Source of the DNA: Tautonia plasticadhaerens
Lineage (GTDB): Bacteria; Planctomycetota; Planctomycetia; Isosphaerales; Isosphaeraceae
DNA: 64,000 bases
Direction of reading: 5' to 3'
Assembly: GCF_007752535.1 (NCBI RefSeq)
Contig: NZ_CP036426.1
Location: forward strand, 992,001-1,056,000
Under the pieces are notes generated by a model. The model was not told where the DNA came from. It did not search any database and worked only from the letters and a program-made list of their open reading frames with translations. This document shows positions 36,035 through 43,906 of this stretch, in pieces. The position numbers were made by a program, and so were the translations under genes. Each line of letters opens with the position of its first letter. The first letter of the stretch is position 1.

Positions 36035-39000
36035 TCACTCCGCCGACCCCGTGCCGGCCATCCCCGGGGTCGGCCCGGGGGGCGTCGGGCCGTTGGTCAG
36101 GGACCTCGAGATCGCGACCAGCAGGCGCAGCTCGGGGCGGTCGGAGGACCACGACGAGGCGTGGTCGAGGTCCGCCCTCGCGGCCGAGACGAGGCCGAGG
36201 CGGCGATGGAGCCGGGCCCGGTGCAGCGAAATCCTCGGATCTTGCGGATCCCGGTCCAGGGCCTCGGTGAGCGACCGGACCGCCAGGTCCGCCCGGCCGA
36301 GTGCGGCCAGGGCGACGGCCCGCGCCCGGTGCAGCGCGGCGTCGTCGGCGCCGATCGCCTGGGAGCGGTTCAGCTCGGCCAGGGCGTCGGCCGGGCGTCC
36401 CGCCTCGGCGAGCACCAGGCCCCGGAGCGTCCTCGCGTCCGCGTCGTCGGGCCGGAGCGCGAGGGCGGCGTCCAGGTCGATCAGGGCGCCGTCGAGGTCG
36501 CCGGATCGGTGGCGGATCCGGGCCCGGACGAGGCGGGGCAGCGAGGCGTCGGGGGCGACGAGCACCGCGTCGGTCGCCCCGTCCTCGGCCGGGGCCGACT
36601 CGCCCAGCGCCGAGAGCAGGACCGCCCGGGTGAGCATCCTCGGCACGGGGGAGGGCTCGGGCTCGGGGGGGGGCTCGGCCATCGCCCCGACGGCGTGCCG
36701 GAGGTCGGCGACGAGACCGGGGCCGGGTGCGGGGAGCAGGTCGATCGCCGAGGGGTCGTCCAGCCGGAGGGAGCCCCCGGGGCGGGTCGCCAGCGTCGCC
36801 CGGAGCCGCAGCCGCTCGCCGGCCGGCGACGGCGAACGGCCCATCGCCTCGTCCGCGTCGGCCAGGGCGAGCTCGGCCCGGCCCGCCTCCAGTCGGCACC
36901 GCGCCCTCAGGTCGAAGGCCTCGGCGGCCGAGGAGGCCGGCAGCGACCGGGGGCGGCCCTCGGGCCCGAGGCGTCCGTCCCGGTCGGCGGCGATGAGCAG
37001 GTCGGCATCCGCCTCCGCGGCCCGGACGTCCCCCAGGGCGAGCGCCAGCAGGGCCCGGCCCAATCGGGCCTCGCGGTGGCCGGGGTCGTCGAGCAGCAGG
37101 TCGTTGTAGGCCAGCAGGGCGAGATCCGGCCGGCCGGCCTCGGCGTCGAGCCGGGCCAGGTCGAGCCGGGCGGCCCGCGAGAACCGGGAGCCGCCGGCCG
37201 CCGCCATCGCCGACTCGCCGCCGAGCCCGGCGGCGGCCGAGGCGAACGCCGAGCCCGGCGAGGCCGCCGAGATGACCGCCAGGCGGGCCGCGACCCCGGC
37301 CACCGACCGGCCGGGGGCCGACGGGCCGAGCACCGCCTCGAAGGCGTCCCTCGCCCCGGCCCGGTCGCCCCGCTCCAGCAGGACGAGCCCCAGGTTCAGG
37401 TCGATCCGGTCCCGGAGCCGGTCGCGATCCCGTTCCAGGACCCGGGCGGCGGCGGCCCGGAGGTCCCCCAGCGCCTCGGCCGAATCCCCCGTGGCCCGGT
37501 TCGCCAGCGCCCGGTTGAACAGCGCCCAGGGCGAGCCCGGCTTCAGGGCCACCGCCGCGTCGGCGTGCCGCAGGGCGTCGGAATGCCGGCCCGACTCCAG
37601 GGCGAAGGTCGCCAGGTAGAACCGGGGCCAGTACGAGTCGGGCCTCCCCCGGGCCGCGGCCTCGAGCGAGGCGAGCGCCCGGGCCGCGTCGGCCGGATCC
37701 CCCGTCTCCTGGAACCGGGAGGCGTGGGCAATCCCCCACAGGAATGCCGCCTCGGCCAGGTACCTCGGCCGGTCGGCCTCCGGCACGACCGCCCCCTCGG
37801 CCGGCCCGATCGCGGGGCTGGTGACGCCCAACTCCTCGCAGAGCGCGTCCCAGGGGCCCCGCCTCGGGTCGTCCCCCGGCATCGCCCGGACGGCCCGATC
37901 CCGGAGGTCGGCGACCCCGGACGCGATCCCCCCCCTCGGCCCCGGCCCCGGCCCGGTCAGCCGGAGGTGGACCGCCCTCAGGAAGAGCAGTTCGGGGACC
38001 TCGTCGAGCAGCCGGCGGCGGTGGTCCCCCTCCAGCCGGTCGAAGTCGGGGTTGGCGGCCCAGTCGACCGTCTTGAACACGCCGAAGTCGCCGAGCGCCT
38101 CCCGCAGCGCGTCCCCCGGCGGGCGTTCGGGCTCGACGAAACCGAAGAGGCGGTAGCGGAGCCATTCCGCCTCGGCGAAGAACTCCCCGACGAGCAGCTC
38201 CAGGGCGTAGGTGTGCGTCGCCCAGAGGCGCTTCTCCTCGGCCTCCCAGTACAGCGGGGCCAGCGACGGGTGGCGGGCGGCGGCGGTCTTGGCGAACAGA
38301 TAACCCTGGATCGCCTGCTCCAGCTTGCCGGCCTCCACGTTCACGTCGGCCTGGTCGATGTTCCGGCGGACCTCCCCCTCGGCCTCGACCCGCCTGACCC
38401 GGGCGTCGTGCAGGGTCGCCACCAGGATCGACCCGGCCACCACCGCGGGCGCCGCCACGGCGAACCTCCAGCGGTTCCGGCGCACCCACCGCAGCGACCG
38501 GCTGGCGATCGGCTCCTTCGCCACCCGGAGCGGGCCGTCGTCGGCCACGGCGAGCAGGTCGGCGGCCAGCTCGGCGGCCGACTGGTAGCGCCGAGCCGGG
38601 TCCGGCTCCAGGCTCTTGCGGATGACCGCCTCCAGCGCCGGGGAGACGGCCCGGCCCCCCCGTCGCAGCGGCGGGGGGCCGTCCCGGCGCTGCTGGGCGG
38701 TCTGCAGGAGGGCCTCGGCCACCGACCTCGCCTTGCGGACGACCGGGAAGGGGCGGTCCCCGGCGATCGCCTCGAACAGGACGACCCCCATCGCGAACAG
38801 GTCCGCCCGGGCGTCGACGCCCGAGTCGATCCCGTCGGCCAGCGCCTCGATGTGCTCCGGGGCCATGTAGGCGAGCGTCCCGCCGAGGGTCTCCGCCTCC
38901 TCGCCCGAGCCCTCGATCCTCGGGCCCATCGCCAGGTTGAAGTCCAGCAGCATCGGCAGGCCGTCGCCGGTGACGAGCACGTTGGAGGGCTTCACGTCCC

Positions 39001-40021
39001 GGTGCAACACCCCGCGGTCGTGCGCGTGCTGCAACGCCTCGGCCAGCCGGGCGCCCCACCAGGCGATCGCCCCCGAGAATGACCGGCCCGCCATCGCCCT
39101 CCGCGCCGAGGTCGACGGCCGGGGCAGCCCCACCTCGGGGGGCTCCAGCCGGTCGAGCACGTCCAGCAGCTCCCCCCCCGATCGCGCGGAGGCCGTCGCC
39201 GGGTCGGCCAGCACGGCGGCCAGGGTCAGGCGGCCGAAGTAGGGCATGCAGAGCAGGTGCAGGCCCGAGACCGGGTCGACCCGGTAGCTGTGGACCGGGA
39301 CGATGTGCGTGTGCTGCAGGCGAGCGAGGGTCTGCGGCTCCCTCGACCCCGCCGTCGCCACCTTCAACGCCACCGGCCGGTCGGCCAGCAGCCGCTCCTG
39401 GGCGAGGTAGACCCGGGCGAAGGAGCCCCGGCCCAGCTCCTCGATCAGCCGGAAGCCGCCGATCGTCTCCCCCGCCTCCGGGAACGAGGACAGATCGGGG
39501 TCCGGGTCGTCGCCGGCCCTCCTCGTCCGGGGCTGGCCGCCGGTGGTCATCGTGGCGCCGATCGAGCCGAGCGTCGGCGCGTTCGGGCCGCCGACCAGCG
39601 CGTGGATGTCGAACACCCGGCGGAGCCTCGGCGCCAGCTCGGGGAAGCGACGCTCGTACTCCAGCGGGTCGGCGGCGGCCCCGGCCTCCTCCTTCAGGCA
39701 GAACTCCTCGTAGAGCAGGCCGACGACCACCTCGGGGTCGAGCCCGGGGTAGCGCAGGCGGTATTGCTCCACCGACGGCTCCTGGCCGTCGTCCCATCGC
39801 AGGCCGAGGTCGGCCCGGAGCAGGGCGAGCCAGGCGCCGGGGCGCTCCTCCTCGGCGTCGGGCAGATACGAGGCGGGGTCGGGCCGGGCGCCGAGCTTCG
39901 AGCGCCTCCAGTCCTCCTCGAAGCGGCGGGCGAGCCGGGCGGCGGCGGGGGACGAGGCGTCGTCCCAGGTCCGGCCCGAGGTGCTGGCCAGGCTGGTCGG
40001 GGTGCTGGAGGGCTCGGTCAT
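36035..40021 (-). CDS. Ser/Thr protein kinase with C-terminal TPR region
   Basis: 1328 residues. N-terminal 185 residues include a helical domain (EQYRLRYPGLDPEVVVGLLYEEFCLKEE) found on many planctomycete kinases. Kinase domain about 188-490: GRGSFARVYLAQ (P-loop, about 197), VALKVA (Lys), HRDVKPSNVLV (about 341), LLDFNLAMGP (DFN in place of DFG, about 359), and GTLAYMAPEHIEAL. One transmembrane helix at about 508-528 (FAVAAPAVVAGSILVATL) is followed by a long region of TPR repeats to the C-terminus. Membrane sensor kinase; the input is probably read by the TPR part outside. The start lies 15 nt after the stop of the ECF sigma gene, so they form an operon. PknB-type kinases next to ECF factors are a known planctomycete signalling layout. 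Confidence 0.93.
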   Translation of the reverse strand: MTEPSSTPTSLASTSGRTWDDASSPAAARLARRFEEDWRRSKLGARPDPASYLPDAEEERPGAWLALLRADLGLRWDDGQEPSVEQYRLRYPGLDPEVVVGLLYEEFCLKEEAGAAADPLEYERRFPELAPRLRRVFDIHALVGGPNAPTLGSIGATMTTGGQPRTRRAGDDPDPDLSSFPEAGETIGGFRLIEELGRGSFARVYLAQERLLADRPVALKVATAGSREPQTLARLQHTHIVPVHSYRVDPVSGLHLLCMPYFGRLTLAAVLADPATASARSGGELLDVLDRLEPPEVGLPRPSTSARRAMAGRSFSGAIAWWGARLAEALQHAHDRGVLHRDVKPSNVLVTGDGLPMLLDFNLAMGPRIEGSGEEAETLGGTLAYMAPEHIEALADGIDSGVDARADLFAMGVVLFEAIAGDRPFPVVRKARSVAEALLQTAQQRRDGPPPLRRGGRAVSPALEAVIRKSLEPDPARRYQSAAELAADLLAVADDGPLRVAKEPIASRSLRWVRRNRWRFAVAAPAVVAGSILVATLHDARVRRVEAEGEVRRNIDQADVNVEAGKLEQAIQGYLFAKTAAARHPSLAPLYWEAEEKRLWATHTYALELLVGEFFAEAEWLRYRLFGFVEPERPPGDALREALGDFGVFKTVDWAANPDFDRLEGDHRRRLLDEVPELLFLRAVHLRLTGPGPGPRGGIASGVADLRDRAVRAMPGDDPRRGPWDALCEELGVTSPAIGPAEGAVVPEADRPRYLAEAAFLWGIAHASRFQETGDPADAARALASLEAAARGRPDSYWPRFYLATFALESGRHSDALRHADAAVALKPGSPWALFNRALANRATGDSAEALGDLRAAAARVLERDRDRLRDRIDLNLGLVLLERGDRAGARDAFEAVLGPSAPGRSVAGVAARLAVISAASPGSAFASAAAGLGGESAMAAAGGSRFSRAARLDLARLDAEAGRPDLALLAYNDLLLDDPGHREARLGRALLALALGDVRAAEADADLLIAADRDGRLGPEGRPRSLPASSAAEAFDLRARCRLEAGRAELALADADEAMGRSPSPAGERLRLRATLATRPGGSLRLDDPSAIDLLPAPGPGLVADLRHAVGAMAEPPPEPEPSPVPRMLTRAVLLSALGESAPAEDGATDAVLVAPDASLPRLVRARIRHRSGDLDGALIDLDAALALRPDDADARTLRGLVLAEAGRPADALAELNRSQAIGADDAALHRARAVALAALGRADLAVRSLTEALDRDPQDPRISLHRARLHRRLGLVSAARADLDHASSWSSDRPELRLLVAISRSLTNGPTPPGPTPGMAGTGSAE

Positions 40022-40036
40022 GCGTCGATCCGGCCG

Positions 40037-40714
40037 TCACGTTCCGGGGAGGGTCCCGTCCGCCGATCCCCCGTCGGGGTCCGCCTCGTCCGAGGAGCCG
40101 AACCCCGGGCCGAGGGGCTCGAGTCGACGGCGGAGGTCCTCGATGACCCGCTGCACGGTCCGCTCGCTGATCCCGAGCTTCTCGCCGACATCCCGGCTGG
40201 ACAGGCCCTGGGCCTTCAGCTCGACGATCGCCCGGCGGTCGTCGGGCATCAGCTCCGTCAACCGGGCCAGGACCTCATGCGCCTGGGCCACCTCGCTCGG
40301 GGTGTCCTCGTTGCCGGCGACGTCCCGGGGCCGCTGGCCGTCGACCCAGAGCGGCTCCTCCCGGTGCATGTCCTGCTTCTGGCTCCCGGCCCGGCGATAC
40401 TCGTCGATCACCTTGTTCTTCGCGGCCCGGGCCAGGAAGGCGACAAGGTGCCGGGAATCCTCGAAATCCGAGGGGCCGTCCCCCCCCCTCATCCGCCGGA
40501 AGAAGCTGCCCCAGACGCTCTGGAGGAAGTCCAGCGAGTCGAACCGCGACCGCAGGAGCCTCGGCAACTGCCGCCGGACCACCAGCCGGACCTCGGCCTC
40601 GTACCGGCCCAGCAGCTCCCGGGCGGCCACCTCGTCGCCGGCCCGGATGCGGCCCAGGAACTGGCGCAATTCCTCGCCGTCGTCGGGCCTTGCGCCCGGA
40701 CCGTCAGTCGCCAT
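40037..40714 (-). CDS. ECF-type RNA polymerase sigma factor
   Basis: 225 residues. Region 2: ELLGRYEAEVRLVVRRQL..SRFDSLDFLQSVWGSFFRRM and LVAFLARAAKNKVIDEYRR; region 4 helix-turn-helix: MPDDRRAIVELKAQGLSSRDVGEKLGISERTVQRVIEDLRRRL. This is the DFLQ/KNKVIDEYRR type seen in planctomycete ECF groups linked to Ser/Thr kinases rather than to anti-sigma factors. No anti-sigma gene is next to it. ATG at 40714 with GGAGGG 6 nt upstream; an open upstream extension is low-complexity. Co-transcribed with the kinase-TPR gene downstream, so phosphorylation probably controls it. Confidence 0.92.
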   Translation of the reverse strand: MATDGPGARPDDGEELRQFLGRIRAGDEVAARELLGRYEAEVRLVVRRQLPRLLRSRFDSLDFLQSVWGSFFRRMRGGDGPSDFEDSRHLVAFLARAAKNKVIDEYRRAGSQKQDMHREEPLWVDGQRPRDVAGNEDTPSEVAQAHEVLARLTELMPDDRRAIVELKAQGLSSRDVGEKLGISERTVQRVIEDLRRRLEPLGPGFGSSDEADPDGGSADGTLPGT

Positions 40715-40831
40715 GGTCGCTGCCCTCCGCCTCCGGCCCGCCCGAGCGGTCCCCTTGCGCCAAAGCCTAACCAGCCTCCCCCCCCTTGGCAAGCAATCCC
40801 GACCCCTCCCCCCGATTCCCGGGGAATTCAT

Positions 40832-40860
40832 TTGCCCCCTCGGCCATGCGCCGGTATTAC
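40832..40860 (+). promoter_or_regulatory. Sigma70-like promoter of the DUF4198-DUF1559 operon
   Basis: TTGCCC (40832-40837), 17-nt spacer, TATTAC (40855-40860), followed by an AT-rich CTTTTTGTG. Leader about 50 nt. Confidence 0.5.
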
Positions 40861-40915
40861 CTTTTTGTGCTACTTCCTACGCCGCCCGGCCATTCTCACC
40901 AGGAGCATCGACATC

Positions 40916-41782
40916 ATGACTCGGGGACGAGCGATCAGGGGCATCGGGGCGATCGTCGCGGCGGCGACGCTGTCGGGGGCGGTCGGCCGGGCGACGGCGC
41001 ACGAGATCAAGGTCCTGGCCGGCCGGCTCGTCACCGAGCCGGGCACCCGGGACACCGTCTACCTCTCCTGGGGGCACATCCTGCCCGTCGACATGCCGGT
41101 CGACGCCGAGGCGATCAAGGACTACCGCCTGCACACCCCCTCCGGCTCGGTCAGCTACCTGGCGACCGAGGGCTACTCCCTGCACGCCAACGAGGTCACC
41201 GTCGAGGAGGAGGGGCTCTACACCGCCGAGGTGACCCGGCACCCCTCCCTCTACACGGTCGTCGTCGACGAGCACGGCCAGCACCGCCACCTGGGCGCCT
41301 CGAAGGCCGAGGCCCGGGCCCAGGTCCAGGACGGGACGATCGACTACTCCGCTCGGAGCCACCAGTTCGCCAAGGCGATGCTCATCTCCGGCCACGACCT
41401 CGGCCACGGGCACTCTCACGAACAGGCTTCGCCTTCCGCGGGGGAGCCGGCCACGAAGGTCCTCGGCCACGACTTCGAGATCGTCCCGCTCGACGGCCCC
41501 GAGGCCTGGACCGCCGGCGCCGACCTCCGGGTGCAGGTCCTCTTCCAGGGCGAGCCCGCCGCCCGCCAGGACGTCTTCGCCCGGTTCATCGGCTTCAAGC
41601 CCGACCAGGCCTGGTGCTTCGCCATCCCGACCGACAACGAGGGGATCGCCTCGATCCGGGTCGACCGCCCCGGCACCTGGATCATCCGGGCCCAGAAAAT
41701 CCTCCCCGCCGCCGTCGAGGACCGCGAGCAGTTCGACGTCGAGTCCTTCACCGCGACTGTCGCCCTCGAAGTCCTGCCCTGA
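40916..41782 (+). CDS. DUF4198 domain secreted protein with His-rich loop
   Basis: 288 residues with a signal peptide (GIGAIVAAATLSGAVGRATAHE; His becomes one of the first mature residues). Beta-rich DUF4198 fold: HEIKVLAGRLVTEPGTRDTVYLSWGHILPVD, EGLYTAEVTRHPSLYTVVVDEHGQHRH, LRVQVLFQGEPAARQDVFARF, and RPGTWIIRAQK. A central HDLGHGHSHEQ cluster and other His residues suggest metal binding; DUF4198 proteins are often tied to nickel/cobalt uptake (NikM-like). ATG at 40916 with AGGAG 9 nt upstream. The DUF1559 gene starts 23 nt downstream, forming an operon. Metal role is inference. Confidence 0.78.
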   Translation: MTRGRAIRGIGAIVAAATLSGAVGRATAHEIKVLAGRLVTEPGTRDTVYLSWGHILPVDMPVDAEAIKDYRLHTPSGSVSYLATEGYSLHANEVTVEEEGLYTAEVTRHPSLYTVVVDEHGQHRHLGASKAEARAQVQDGTIDYSARSHQFAKAMLISGHDLGHGHSHEQASPSAGEPATKVLGHDFEIVPLDGPEAWTAGADLRVQVLFQGEPAARQDVFARFIGFKPDQAWCFAIPTDNEGIASIRVDRPGTWIIRAQKILPAAVEDREQFDVESFTATVALEVLP

Positions 41783-41805
41783 CCACCCCGCCGGGAGCCC
41801 CACCC

Positions 41806-42798
41806 ATGACCCACGCTCGACGCGGCTTCACCCTGATCGAGTTGCTGGTGGTGATCGCGATCATCGGTGTGCTGATCGCCCTGCTGCTGCCCGCCGTCCA
41901 GGCCGCCCGGGAGGCGGCCCGCCGGGCCCAGTGCACCAACAACCTGAAGCAGCTCGGCATCGCGCTGCACAACTACCACGACACGCTCGGCTGCTTCCCG
42001 ATCGGCTACACCATCTACGCGTCTCCCTGGCCGGGCGACCCCACCGTGCCCGGCGGCCACGCCAAGTGGGGGGCCCTGGCGCTGTTGACCCCCTTCCTAG
42101 AGCAATCGGCCGTCCACAATGCGCTGAACTTCAGCTTCCCGATCATCGGCGGCCCGGCCCAGGACTACGCCGTCTTCGCCGAGAACCTGACGGCCCTCTC
42201 GACCAAGGTCGGCCTCTTCCACTGCCCGAGCGACGGCATCGAACAACCCGCCCCGCCCGTCTTCGGGGCGAACTACGTGGCGACCGTCGGGACGGGCGTC
42301 GAGGTCCCGGCCAACGGCTATGAGCGCCTCGACGGCACCTTCTACGTCAACTCCTCGACCAGCATCGCCGACCTGAGGGATGGCACCAGCAACACCGTCG
42401 TCCTGTCCGAGAGCCTGCTCGGCCCCGGCGGCCCCTACAACATCCCCGCCTCGGAGATGAGCGACGACCCTCGCCGCTACATCCGCCACGTCGACACGCT
42501 GACCGAGGCCGACTGCCTCGCCGCCGTGAACCTCCACCCCGTCAAGCGGAGCAACTGGGCCGACGGCGACGGCAACGCCGGCACCTACGCCCACTTCTAC
42601 CCCCCCAACCGCCCCGAGCCCAGCTGCAACCGCCACTCCGTCGGCTGGTCCGACGCTAGCAGCAACCACCCCGGCGGCGTCAACGCCCTGCTCGGCGACG
42701 GCTCCGTCCGCTACCTCAAGGACACCGTCGCCCTGGAAACCTGGAGGGCCCTCTCCACCCGCAAGGGGGGCGAGGTCGTCTCCGCCGACAGACTCTGA
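41806..42798 (+). CDS. DUF1559 pseudopilin-like protein (copy 2)
   Basis: 330 residues. Prepilin leader [20 protein letters not shown] with Phe at +1 and Glu at +5, then [38 protein letters not shown] (typical DUF1559 order), FHCPSDG, DLRDGTSNTVVLSESLLG, and the C-terminal [18 protein letters not shown]-x9-DG motif. ATG at 41806 with GGGAG upstream. Sits directly behind the DUF4198 gene, suggesting that the pseudopilin is expressed together with an exported metal-binding-type protein. Shares the first ~45 residues almost exactly with copy 1 at 5.1 kb but little beyond, as usual for the family. Confidence 0.9.
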   Translation: MTHARRGFTLIELLVVIAIIGVLIALLLPAVQAAREAARRAQCTNNLKQLGIALHNYHDTLGCFPIGYTIYASPWPGDPTVPGGHAKWGALALLTPFLEQSAVHNALNFSFPIIGGPAQDYAVFAENLTALSTKVGLFHCPSDGIEQPAPPVFGANYVATVGTGVEVPANGYERLDGTFYVNSSTSIADLRDGTSNTVVLSESLLGPGGPYNIPASEMSDDPRRYIRHVDTLTEADCLAAVNLHPVKRSNWADGDGNAGTYAHFYPPNRPEPSCNRHSVGWSDASSNHPGGVNALLGDGSVRYLKDTVALETWRALSTRKGGEVVSADRL

Positions 42799-43176
42799 CA
42801 CCGGCTCGCCCGCTTGAGCGACTGTTCGAGCGACCGTTGGGATCGTTGGGGGGGCGGTCCCCCGCCGACAAGACGTGGCCCCACTCGCCCCCATATCGTT
42901 CGACACGCCCCTTGCCATCCCGCAATAAGGTGACAAATAGGTTCTCGCAAACGCCGCCCTTCGTCCTTCGAGAGGCAGGCTGGCCCTGGATCGGCTCAAC
43001 ACCTGGCGGTTGGAGTAGACGCTACCTGGCGGAGGCTAAGTCCGTGATTGGACCGGATGGCCTCGACGACTGATCCCCATCCCCAAATTCGCTCGTCGCC
43101 GGCGTGACTACCCGGTACGGTATCGGTTGGTGTTCCCCATCACCCATCACCAGGGCGTTGCCCGAGGGACCCGAAG
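42799..43176. other. Intergenic region, somewhat lower GC
   Basis: 378 bp with a visibly lower GC content than the surroundings. A short open frame (42837-43073) ends in SRRYLAEAKSVIGPDGLDD, which could be a decayed gene tail, but there is no ribosome-binding site or family match. Otherwise nothing recognised. Confidence 0.35.
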
Positions 43177-43683
43177 ATGCGTACCCTGCTCCTCCTTGCC
43201 GTCGTCCTCCTGGGGGGGCCCGAGTCGGGCTCCGTTCAGCACAGCGGCCCCTACCAGTCCATGACGCCCTTCGATGATGACCCGCGATCGGGCGGTATGA
43301 AGGTCCGGGTCGGCAATGGAGTCGAGGGCGACTATGGGCGTCGCGCCTTCATGCCCGACCGCGCCGGCAACATCGAGCTGGCCGTGCAGTATCAGGTCAA
43401 GCTGCCCGACCGCTACGGGCCAGGCGGGGAGGTCTACCGACTGATCGTCCAGGCCGTCCGGGTCCCTGTCGAGGAAGGCGACCAATGGGAGTTCGACTTC
43501 GAATTCCCGTTCGAGCCGTTCCGCGTCGGCGCGGGCGAGCACGTCAACGAAGTCGTGGCGGTCAAGGTGCCCTGCCCACCCGCGGAGGATGGGGGCGCGG
43601 TGCGCGTCATCGTCGAGGAGTTGCAGTCCGATGGCAAATGGGAGTCGCGATCGGTCGATACCGTCAACCTGATGCCCCTCTGA
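43177..43683 (+). CDS. Hypothetical secreted protein
   Basis: 168 residues with a signal peptide (MRTLLLLAVVLLGGPESG, cleavage near Ser18). The mature part is beta-prone, with ELAVQYQVKLPDRYGPGGEVYRLIVQAVRVPVEEGDQWEFDFEFPFEPFRVGAGEHVNEVVAVKVPCP and a C-terminal VRVIVEELQSDGKWESRSVDTV. No family recognised; it looks like a single extracytoplasmic beta domain. Base composition is a little lower in GC than neighbours, so it may be acquired. Convergent with the helicase gene. Confidence 0.6.
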   Translation: MRTLLLLAVVLLGGPESGSVQHSGPYQSMTPFDDDPRSGGMKVRVGNGVEGDYGRRAFMPDRAGNIELAVQYQVKLPDRYGPGGEVYRLIVQAVRVPVEEGDQWEFDFEFPFEPFRVGAGEHVNEVVAVKVPCPPAEDGGAVRVIVEELQSDGKWESRSVDTVNLMPL

Positions 43684-43906
43684 AGATTCACCGTCTCGAC
43701 CCACACGCCCCGGCCACAACCCCGTCCGGGGCTGTCGGGGCCGGTCAACGGCGGCGGTGCCATGTAGCGTATACTCCAAACGGCCTCCCGGCGGTGTGGC
43801 TGGGGTCTCGCGTAGCGAGCCCTCAGGCCCTGGGGCCTCCCGACCGGGGTCGACACGACGGCGACCGCCCCGCCCTCCAATCGTCAGGCTCCCGGGATCT
43901 CTGGCA

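Noticed and set aside
36035-40021. DFN instead of DFG in the kinase as a sign of an inactive pseudokinase
   Set aside because: The other catalytic residues (Lys, HRD) are present, and to my knowledge DFN is frequent in planctomycete kinases, so I treat it as a family variant.
43684-43906. Terminator between the secreted protein and helicase genes
   Set aside because: Only short, imperfect stems are present; none clearly better than background.
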